Source of the DNA: Nonomuraea indica
Lineage (GTDB): Bacteria; Actinomycetota; Actinomycetes; Streptosporangiales; Streptosporangiaceae
Assembly: GCF_002850745.1 (NCBI RefSeq)
Contig: NZ_KZ559467.1
Coordinates: 507,319-571,318, forward strand
Direction: 5' to 3'
DNA: 64,000 nt
Positions within the stretch are counted from its first letter, which is position 1; each line of letters starts with the position of its first letter. Shown piece after piece: positions 17,701 through 23,465 of this stretch. The notes below the pieces were generated by a model. The model searched no databases. It saw only the letters and a list, made by a program, of their open reading frames with translations, and had not been told where the DNA came from. The position numbers and the translations under genes were made by a program.

Positions 17701-18213
17701 GTGGTGCTCGTCTCGGCGCTGCACCGGCTGCACCTCTACACCGCCGCCTACGGCCTGTCGCGGCTGCGCGTGTCCGTGGAGGCCACCGTGTGGTGGCTGG
17801 GGGCGCTGTTCGTCCTGGTGCTGCTGGCCGGAGCGGTCCGGCTGGCGGGCCGGCGGGCCGGCTGGCTGCCCCGCACCGTCGTGCTCGTCACCGCCCTCGG
17901 GCTCGGCGCGTTCGCCATGGTCAACCCCGACCTGCGGGTGGCCGAGACGCAGGTCGGCGTGCGCGGCGTGGCCAAGATCGACTCGGACTACCTGGGCGAC
18001 CTGGGCGCCGAGGCGGTGCCCGCGCTGGACCGGCTGCCGGAGCCCCAGCGCAGCTGCGTGCTCGCCGCGGTGGTCTCGGCCAACGGCCTGGCCGAGCCCG
18101 ACCCCTGGAACGGCTGGAACCTCGCCCGTTCCCGCGCCCGCGACGTGCTCGCCGTACGGCCGATCGTCCCGTCGCGATCCTGCTCCGGATCGGAGCCGGC
18201 GCGCGGGTCCTGA
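14767..18213 (+). CDS. Sensor histidine kinase continuous in frame with a DUF4153/DUF4173-type membrane protein
   Basis: The open frame of 1148 codons joins two modules. Residues 1-330 are a complete EnvZ-type kinase: two membrane helices, HAMP (about 58-110), His122 in NVSHELRTP, N-box LLDNAVRHSPPGG, DQGPGIP and GAGLGLAIVKEIVELHGG. No stop codon follows. The frame runs through about 165 Pro/Ala/Glu-rich residues, a two-helix hydrophobic pair (about 515-560), another Pro/His-rich linker with PAAAYPPS repeats, and then 10 or more membrane helices of DUF4153/DUF4173 type. A methionine at 15757 sits behind a strong GGAAGGA site exactly where the kinase should end, so a second protein may also start there. 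It could be a natural fusion or two genes whose separating stop was lost. Confidence 0.75.
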   Translation: MRPLDFLGRIKVKLGIVIVLAVATAFVVNEAGLAAGLPGEIRIAVAVVLSLIMVQVLARGMTKPLREMARAAQTIAKGRYTLRVRATSRDEVGELARAFNAMAADLGEVDRQRRELVANVSHELRTPITGLRAVLENVVDGVSAPDPGTMRTALAQADRLGRLVAQLLDLSRLDSGARLIEREDVELASLVGQALREAALAREDVRLVAPGGGGLVVRADPDLLAQVLANLLDNAVRHSPPGGVVTVDAEPRDGGVRITVADQGPGIPASARARVFERFSRLDAARAADAGGAGLGLAIVKEIVELHGGSIRIDDCAGCRMVVDLPGRTPMPSERHHHPPTPAQQAAPPTPAPVPEASSAPETPVAPAAPVSHAAYAATQAAEPTTEPTTAPKAEPTEPAPATTQPAAPPVPTAQAAQAAEPAAPSGRPAHAAVQAAEVARPAEAGEAGQGEQEAPVPQRAPAPPAGPDRPAAAAGTGAPVAVAGVQQAGPYAATAHADAGGRLGRMVAGTAIGLFAGFIGGVFVAAFVSVLVGDGAALLSLVLSTSLFGAVGLALGAGPGRGAVPGRGVAAPGPHHPPPAAAYPPSPAAAYPPSPAAAYPPSPAAAHHPPHRQPHQSPHQAAAHQAGPHQLSRPASAQRAVPPGPGGQPGGGQPPPPYVPPPLFPQPELPETPRWLLPAAAGAGVFGAVALPGAQAGLGVVLVATALGAAALPALLRRMTPWTLAFGLAAYWLIAMAAVRDADWLVGLLLTAGGALAALAVSGAGRGWLGVIRGGVSVLLALGPVAWFLGRPLKRLTARRRVLPMLAGLGITAVLLLVFGLLFVSADAVFAAYAERLTSATDWAASAPLRIFLFAAVAAALGAVVLVALRPVNEPEAPEVKVSLGGPVWKLPLTAVNLLFGAFVVVQITVLFGGDTLVLRTRGLTYAEYARQGFFQLVVVSVFVLGIVGLAGVVLRTGRRDRWVLAGLLGLLCALTMVVLVSALHRLHLYTAAYGLSRLRVSVEATVWWLGALFVLVLLAGAVRLAGRRAGWLPRTVVLVTALGLGAFAMVNPDLRVAETQVGVRGVAKIDSDYLGDLGAEAVPALDRLPEPQRSCVLAAVVSANGLAEPDPWNGWNLARSRARDVLAVRPIVPSRSCSGSEPARGS
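15745..15759 (+). promoter_or_regulatory. Internal ribosome binding site and ATG inside the kinase-DUF4153 frame
   Basis: GGAAGGA followed by five bases and ATG (15757-15759) lies directly after the last kinase motif. It is in the same frame, so it would produce a separate 818-residue DUF4153-type protein from the same message. Confidence 0.55.
16504..16587 (+). repeat. 24-bp tandem repeat (3.5 identical copies)
   Basis: The unit CCCGCGGCGGCGTACCCCCC plus CTCG occurs three times without change, followed by half a copy. It encodes PAAAYPPS repeats in the linker between the hydrophobic pair and the main membrane domain of the fusion protein. Confidence 0.95.
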
Positions 18214-18266
18214 ACAGGCCGCCGGCATCGGACCCGAACGGGCGCTCGATCGGGTTTAATCCTTGG

Positions 18267-19799
18267 GTGGCATTCGATGTGATCATCAGCGGGGGCCGGG
18301 TGCTCGACGGCACCGGCGCCCCGCCGTACCGGGCCGACCTGGCCGTCAGCGGCGACCGCGTCGCGGCGGTGGGCCGGCTCGACGGCGCGCGGGCCGGCAC
18401 CGTCATCGACGCGAGCGGCCGGCTCGTCGCGCCCGGGTTCGTCGACTGCCACGCGCACGGCGACGCGGCCGTGTTCGACCCGGCGGTGCAGCGGGCGGCG
18501 CTGCGCCAGGGGGTGACGACGTTCGTCCTCGGCCAGGACGGCCTGTCCTTCGCCCCCGGCTCGGCCGCCACCGTCGGCTACGCCTCCCGCTACTTCGCGG
18601 CCGTCAACGGCGCGCCCCCGATCGACGGCCCGCTGACCGTGGGCGCGCTGCTCGACTGCTACGACGGGGCCGTCGCGGTCAACACCGCCTACCTGATCCC
18701 GCACGGCACGATCCGCTACGACGTCATGGGCCCGTCCCCGGACGCCGCCGGGCCCGGCGACCTCGCCCGCATGCGCGCCCACGTCGAACGCGGGCTGGCG
18801 GACGGCGCCGTGGGCCTGTCGAGCGGCCTGGAGTACCTGCCCGGCCGCTACGCCTCGGCGGCGGAGCTGGCCGCCCTCTGCGAGCCGCTCGGCGGCCTGC
18901 CGTACGTGACCCACATGCGCGCCTACGGCGACGGCGCCGCGGCGGGGATGACGGAGGTGACCGAGATCGCGCTCGCGTCCGGAGCCGCCGTTCACGTCTC
19001 CCACCTGCACGGGCCCGCCGGCGTGCTGCTGCCGCTGGTGGAGGGGGCGCTCGGCCGCGACGTCGACCTGACCTTCGACACCTACCCCTACCTGCGCGGC
19101 AGCACCATCCTGGCGATGGTCGTGCTGCCGCCCGACGTCCCCGGCGCCGAGCCCGACCGGGCCCTGGAGATGCTCGCCTCGGGCGAGCTCGACACCTGGT
19201 GGGCCGGCCTGGAGCAGACCTGGCCGCGGCTGACGATCTCCCACGCGCCCGGCCTGGAGTGGGCCGAAGGGCTCGGCATGGTGGAGGCGGCCGAGCGGGC
19301 CGGCGTCGCCCCGGCCGAGTTCTGCCGCCGCCTGCTCGTCGAGACGCGACTGGAGGCCGGCTGCGTGTCCGCCCGCCCCGACGAGGGTCCCGAGGGGGAG
19401 GAGTCCGTACGCCGGATGCTCCGCCACCCGGCCCAGACCGGCGGCTCCGACGGCATCTACGTGGGCGGTCATCCGCATCCGCGGGGGTTCGGGGCGTTCG
19501 CCCGGTTCCTCGGCCGCCATGTGCGGGAGCTCGGCGACTGGACGTGGCAGGAGGCGATCGTGCACCTGGCCTCGCATCCGGCGCGCCGCTTCGGGCTCGC
19601 CGACCGCGGGCTGCTGCGGCCGGGGTTCGCCGCGGACGTCGTGGTGTTCGACCCGGCCACGGTGGCCGACCGGGCGACCTACGCAGCCCCCCGCTCCCTC
19701 GCGGTCGGGGTGGACGACGTGCTGGTGTCGGGTACACGCGTGCTGACCGGCGGCGAGCCGACCGGGGCGACCCCCGGCCGGGCCCTCCGCCCTTCGTGA
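18267..19799 (+). CDS. N-acyl-D-amino-acid deacylase (amidohydrolase superfamily)
   Basis: The 510-residue protein has the composite amidohydrolase fold. A beta-sandwich start (DVIISGGRVLDGTGAPPYRA) precedes the first metal site (PGFVDCHAHGD). Further pieces are GLSSGLEYLPGRYA (typical of D-aminoacylases), VTHMRAYGDG, VHVSHLHGPAG, and a C-terminal LADRGLLRPGFAADVVVFDP. These zinc enzymes hydrolyse N-acyl-D-amino acids. GTG 18267 is chosen because a TTTAAT -10-like box ends eight bases upstream, consistent with a leaderless message. A PLP enzyme for D-amino acids follows within 15 bases, supporting a D-amino-acid role. Confidence 0.87.
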   Translation: MAFDVIISGGRVLDGTGAPPYRADLAVSGDRVAAVGRLDGARAGTVIDASGRLVAPGFVDCHAHGDAAVFDPAVQRAALRQGVTTFVLGQDGLSFAPGSAATVGYASRYFAAVNGAPPIDGPLTVGALLDCYDGAVAVNTAYLIPHGTIRYDVMGPSPDAAGPGDLARMRAHVERGLADGAVGLSSGLEYLPGRYASAAELAALCEPLGGLPYVTHMRAYGDGAAAGMTEVTEIALASGAAVHVSHLHGPAGVLLPLVEGALGRDVDLTFDTYPYLRGSTILAMVVLPPDVPGAEPDRALEMLASGELDTWWAGLEQTWPRLTISHAPGLEWAEGLGMVEAAERAGVAPAEFCRRLLVETRLEAGCVSARPDEGPEGEESVRRMLRHPAQTGGSDGIYVGGHPHPRGFGAFARFLGRHVRELGDWTWQEAIVHLASHPARRFGLADRGLLRPGFAADVVVFDPATVADRATYAAPRSLAVGVDDVLVSGTRVLTGGEPTGATPGRALRPS

Positions 19800-19813
19800 T
19801 CGGGGTCGAAGAG

Positions 19814-20896
19814 ATGGACATGCGGCAAGCTCTCGGACGGTCGATCTTCGACGGCGGCCTGTCGTTCCCCCTGATGGTGGTGCACCGTGAGGCGCTGGAG
19901 CACAACATCGCGCTGGTGGCCGCCTTCGCCCGCGACCACGGCATGCGGCTCGCGCCGCACGTCAAGACGCACATGTCGCCGGAGATCGCGGCCATGCAGC
20001 TAGAGGCGGGCGCGTGGGGGCTGACGGTGGCCACCCCCAGGCAGGCCATGGCGGCGCTGGAGTTCGGCGCCCGGCGCATCGTGCTGGCCAACCAGGTGGT
20101 GGACGCCGCCGGGCTCGACTGGATCGCCGCCGCCTGCGAGCGCGACCCCGGCCTCGAGATCTACAGCTTCGCCGACTCCGTGGCCGGCGTGGACATCCTC
20201 GCCGGGCACAAGCCCGCCCGGCCGTACCAGGTGCTCGTCGAGATGGGGCACGCGGGCGGGCGGGCCGGCTGCCGCTCGCTGGACGACCTGCTCGCGCTGG
20301 CCCGCCGCGTCCAGGAGACGCCCGGCGTCGAGCTGGCCGGCGTCGCCGGCTACGAGGGCGCCCTGACGACCGCGGAGGAGGTCCGCGCCTACCTGCGGGT
20401 GCTGCAGGAGGCCGTCGAGCACCTGCGGATCAGGAACCCCGTCCTGTCCGTCGGCGGCAGCCAGTGGTTCGACGTGATCGGCCGGGAGCTGGTCGCCACC
20501 CAGGCCACGATCGTGCTGCGCAGCGGCGCGTACGTCACCCACGACGACGGCTACTACCGCGAGCGCACCCCGTACAACCGGATGGACGGCGAGCTGCGGC
20601 CCGCGCTGGAGGTGTGGGCGCACGTGCTGTCCACCCCCGAGCCGGGGCTCGCCGTCGTCGGCATGGGCAAGCGCGACGCCCCCTACGACGAGGGGCTGCC
20701 CGTCCCCAAACGCGGCGGGGTCACGGTGCTGAAGATGCAGGACCAGCACACGCTCGTGCACGCCGACGGCCTGCGACCCGGCGACCTGCTCGCCTTCGGC
20801 ATCTCCCATCCGTGCACGGCGTTCGACAAGTGGCGGGTGCTGCCGGTGGTGGACCGCGAGTACCGGATCGTCGGCTCCGTCCACACCCGGTTCTAG
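19814..20896 (+). CDS. D-threonine aldolase / D-serine dehydratase-like PLP enzyme
   Basis: The 360-residue protein has a fold III (alanine-racemase-type) barrel with the PLP lysine in LAPHVKTHMSP (about residue 51) and the GHAGGRAG phosphate-binding region. A C-terminal beta domain ends in LVHADGLRPGDLLAFGISHPCTAFDKW, which holds the HxC metal ligands of D-serine dehydratase/D-threonine aldolases. It would cleave or deaminate D-beta-hydroxy amino acids released by the upstream deacylase. Starts at 19814 and 19820 are both possible; GAAGAG favours 19820 by spacing. The neighbour and family support D-amino-acid catabolism; the exact substrate is open. Confidence 0.85.
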   Translation: MDMRQALGRSIFDGGLSFPLMVVHREALEHNIALVAAFARDHGMRLAPHVKTHMSPEIAAMQLEAGAWGLTVATPRQAMAALEFGARRIVLANQVVDAAGLDWIAAACERDPGLEIYSFADSVAGVDILAGHKPARPYQVLVEMGHAGGRAGCRSLDDLLALARRVQETPGVELAGVAGYEGALTTAEEVRAYLRVLQEAVEHLRIRNPVLSVGGSQWFDVIGRELVATQATIVLRSGAYVTHDDGYYRERTPYNRMDGELRPALEVWAHVLSTPEPGLAVVGMGKRDAPYDEGLPVPKRGGVTVLKMQDQHTLVHADGLRPGDLLAFGISHPCTAFDKWRVLPVVDREYRIVGSVHTRF

Positions 20897-20918
20897 ATCA
20901 GGACTGTAGGGTCGGCTC

Positions 20919-22109
20919 GTGGACAGTTCGGTGTACGTCTTCGCCGAGGACCTGCGCGGTGAGGGAGTCGAGCGGGTGCTCGACAGGATCAGCGGGTACG
21001 GCGTGTCGGGCGTCACCGTCGGAGCCGTGCACCACGCCACCCGTGACGTCACCCCGCACGGGCTGTCCCGGCTGACCGTCCGCCACGACGCCGCCCACTT
21101 CGCCGCGCCGCCCGACCTGTTCGCCGGGCTGCGGCTCAAGCCGGTCGCGGGGCACGCCGACGCGCTCGACGGGCTGCGCGACGCCTGCGCCGAACGCGGC
21201 CTCAGGCTGCACGGGTGGGCCGTGTTCCTGGTCAACGCCACCCTCGGCGCCCGGCACCCCGACGTGACCGTGCGCGACTGCTTCGGTGACCGGGGGGCCC
21301 CGGCCGACCTGTGTCCCGCCCACCCGGACGTCCGCGCCTACGCCGCGGCGCTGGCCCGGGCGGTGGCCCGGCTGGGCGTCGACAGCGTGGTGGCCGAGTC
21401 GCTGCACTTCGGCCCGTTCCGGCCCGAACGGTCGTTCGTGCCGCTCGGGCCGATGGACGCCTACCTGCTGGGCCTGTGTTTCTGCGACTACTGCATGACC
21501 CGCGCCGCCGACCTGGGCGTGGACGCCGAGATGGCGCGCGAGGAGTGCGCCGGCATCGTCGGGCGGGTCCTCGACGGCGACGCACCGGCGCAGGGCGAGG
21601 TGACCCGCGCCGCGCTGACCGCCTACGCCGGCCCCGACGTGGTCGCCTACGCCCGCGCGCGGTCCGAGACCGTGACGACGCTGGTGTCGGAGGTGGCCTC
21701 CGCCGTGGCCGGCGAGGGGTCGCGGCTGGTGTTCGTCGACTCGACCGGGGCGGTGAAGGGCGCCGCCGACGGGCTGCCGACCCCCGGGCTGGCCGCCCAT
21801 GACGCCTGGCAGCTCGGGATCGACCTGGTGGCGCTGGGCGATCTGGTGCCCGGGTTCGGGGTGCTCGCCTACGCCCGCGACGCGGCGCGGGTGGCCGACG
21901 ACGTCGGCGCCTACCTGCGTTCGGTCGGCAAGGACCGAGAGGTGCGTGCGGTGGTGCGGCCCGGCCATCCGGACAGCGACTCGGCCGACCGGCTCGCCGC
22001 CAAGGTGCGGGCGGCCAGGGCCGCGGGGGCGGCGGCGGTCGACTTCTACGCCTACGGGCTGGCGCCGCACACGGTGCTCGACCGCATCCCGGGCGCCCTG
22101 GCCCGGTGA
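20919..22109 (+). CDS. Unknown protein, probable (beta/alpha)8-barrel
   Basis: I do not recognise a named family for this 396-residue protein. It has no signal peptide or membrane helix. It alternates predicted strands and helices, contains VVAESLHFGPF and a cysteine pair in LCFCDYCMTRAADLG, and ends with a barrel-like ADFYAYG-type segment (AAAVDFYAYGLAP). These resemble uncharacterised glycosidase-like barrels. GTG 20919 follows TAGGGT by six bases, a pattern typical of leaderless actinobacterial genes. It lies 22 bases after the D-amino-acid PLP enzyme on the same strand and may work on the same compounds. Confidence 0.6.
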   Translation: MDSSVYVFAEDLRGEGVERVLDRISGYGVSGVTVGAVHHATRDVTPHGLSRLTVRHDAAHFAAPPDLFAGLRLKPVAGHADALDGLRDACAERGLRLHGWAVFLVNATLGARHPDVTVRDCFGDRGAPADLCPAHPDVRAYAAALARAVARLGVDSVVAESLHFGPFRPERSFVPLGPMDAYLLGLCFCDYCMTRAADLGVDAEMAREECAGIVGRVLDGDAPAQGEVTRAALTAYAGPDVVAYARARSETVTTLVSEVASAVAGEGSRLVFVDSTGAVKGAADGLPTPGLAAHDAWQLGIDLVALGDLVPGFGVLAYARDAARVADDVGAYLRSVGKDREVRAVVRPGHPDSDSADRLAAKVRAARAAGAAAVDFYAYGLAPHTVLDRIPGALAR

Positions 22110-22114
22110 CGCCG

Positions 22115-22200
22115 CCTCGGGGGGCGTGGCCGGTGGTCGCAAGGCCGGGTCAGGGGGTGTGGCCGGTGGTCGCAGGCCGGGTCAAGGGGTCGCGGCCGGT
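22115..22200. repeat. 33-bp tandem repeat (about 2.5 copies)
   Basis: The segment GGCCGGTGGTCGC plus AGGCCGGGTCAGG recurs at 22128, 22161 and, weakly, 22194. It fills the space between two convergent genes and runs into the last codons of the TetR gene. Confidence 0.8.
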
Positions 22201-22742
22201 GCCCGTACGCCGTCGAGCACGGCCGAGACGGCCCGCGACGCGAAGCCCTCGTCCAGCGGCAGCCCCCTGAAGACGGCGCGCAGCCACACCGCCCCGGCGA
22301 GCAGGTCCACGACCAGCATCGGGTCGGCGGTCCCGGCCAGCTCGCCGCGCCGCGCGGCCCGCTCGAAGATCTGCCGTTCGCGGGCGAACCGGTCGGCGAA
22401 GAACCTGCGCGCGTCAAGCTCCGGATGCCGTACGGCGGCGCCGAGCGCGGCCACCGCCACGTCCCGGCCGGGCGGCTCGGTGAGCAGCCGCACGACGCTC
22501 TCGACCAGCGCCACCAGGTCGCCGCGCAGGCTGCCCGTGTCGGGCGGCTCGAACCCCAGCACGTCGGCCTCCACCAGCGCCGCCCCGAGCAGCGCCGCCT
22601 TGGACGGCCACCAGCGGTAGATCGTCGTCTTGTTGACGCCCGACCGCTCGGCCACACCCTCCACCGTCAGCCCGTCGTAGCCGCGCTCCGCCACCAGGCG
22701 CAGCGTCGCATCGAAGATCTCCTGCTGCTTCCTCGGCGCCAT
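22182..22742 (-). CDS. TetR-family regulator
   Basis: The 186-residue protein has an N-terminal TetR helix-turn-helix (EIFDATLRLVAERGYDGLTV to KTTIYRWWPSKAALL, residues 8-52) and a C-terminal domain of the TetR_C_11 style (AVWLRAVFRGLPLDEGFA). It starts four bases after the LysE gene stop on the same strand, so LysE and TetR form a transcription unit with TetR downstream. It may control amino-acid export by the LysE partner. The convergent barrel-protein gene ends 72 bases away. Confidence 0.9.
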   Translation of the reverse strand: MAPRKQQEIFDATLRLVAERGYDGLTVEGVAERSGVNKTTIYRWWPSKAALLGAALVEADVLGFEPPDTGSLRGDLVALVESVVRLLTEPPGRDVAVAALGAAVRHPELDARRFFADRFARERQIFERAARRGELAGTADPMLVVDLLAGAVWLRAVFRGLPLDEGFASRAVSAVLDGVRAPAATP

Positions 22743-22746
22743 GCGG

Positions 22747-23364
22747 TCATTTTCTCCCGGTGAACGCCGTCGCCACGCCGAGGCCCAGGTACACCACGCC
22801 GCTGAAGTACCGCAGCGCCCTGGCCCGCCCGGCCAGGCGGCCGCCCAGGGCCCCGGCGGTGAACGCGTACGCGATGTCCGACAGCAGCCCGAGCAGCAGG
22901 AGCGTGACCCCGAGGAGCACGATCTGCAGCGCCGGCGACCCCGCGGCCGGGTCCACGAACTGGGGCAGCAGCGCCAGGAAGAACAGCGTCACCTTGGGGT
23001 TCAGCACGTTCACCAGCACGCCTTCCAGGAACACCTTGCGCAGCGGCTGCGGCTTCAGCGCCTCGCCGCCGGCTCCGTCCCTGCCCATGAACGCCCGGAC
23101 GCCGAGATAGACGAGGTAGGTGACTCCGGCCCACTTGACGATCCCGAACAGCGTCGCCGAGGTGGAGATCACGTACGACAGTCCGGCCGCGGCGGCGGCG
23201 ATGTGCACGAGCGTGCCCGCCTCCACCCCGAGCGCGCTGGCCAGCGCCGCCGCCCTGCCCTGGGCGAGGCCACGCGCGGTGATGTAGAGGTGGTTGGGGC
23301 CCGGCAGCAGCACCAGAGCCAGCGAGGCCCCCACGAACACGATGAACATCGACCAAGAAATCAC
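22747..23364 (-). CDS. LysE/RhtB-family amino-acid exporter
   Basis: The 205-residue protein has six hydrophobic helices and the LysE signatures LLPGPNHLYITARGLAQGR (residues 17-35) and FLEGVLVNVLNPKVTLFFLA. These permeases export amino acids or homoserine-lactone-like molecules. GTG 23364 is chosen because it gives the usual 20-residue distance to PGPN and has a TAGGCT box six to seven bases upstream, consistent with a leaderless message. ATG 23349 would truncate the first helix. It is divergent from the AAA-LuxR regulator; a TetR gene follows. Confidence 0.88.
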   Translation of the reverse strand: MISWSMFIVFVGASLALVLLPGPNHLYITARGLAQGRAAALASALGVEAGTLVHIAAAAAGLSYVISTSATLFGIVKWAGVTYLVYLGVRAFMGRDGAGGEALKPQPLRKVFLEGVLVNVLNPKVTLFFLALLPQFVDPAAGSPALQIVLLGVTLLLLGLLSDIAYAFTAGALGGRLAGRARALRYFSGVVYLGLGVATAFTGRK

Positions 23365-23384
23365 GCGAAGCAGCCTAGGAAGGG

Positions 23385-23434
23385 TTTGGTCCTGATTTGT
23401 AGGCCAATGGGACGGCCGTTTCGTGGACCAATGG
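23385..23434. promoter_or_regulatory. Repeat-containing region between divergent lysE-like and AAA-LuxR genes
   Basis: Two CCAATGG direct repeats (23404-23410 and 23428-23434) are spaced by 24 bp. A TTTGGTCC/GGACCAA inverted pair (23385 and 23425) surrounds them. This layout looks like a regulator site controlling one or both divergent promoters. Confidence 0.4.
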
Positions 23435-23465
23435 AGTGCCGCCGGGTCATGGCATAGTGACTGGC

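Noticed and set aside
18175..18192. CGATCC-TGCTCC-GGATCG stem as a terminator of the kinase fusion
   Set aside because: It lies inside the last codons before the stop and has only six pairs, so it is weak evidence.
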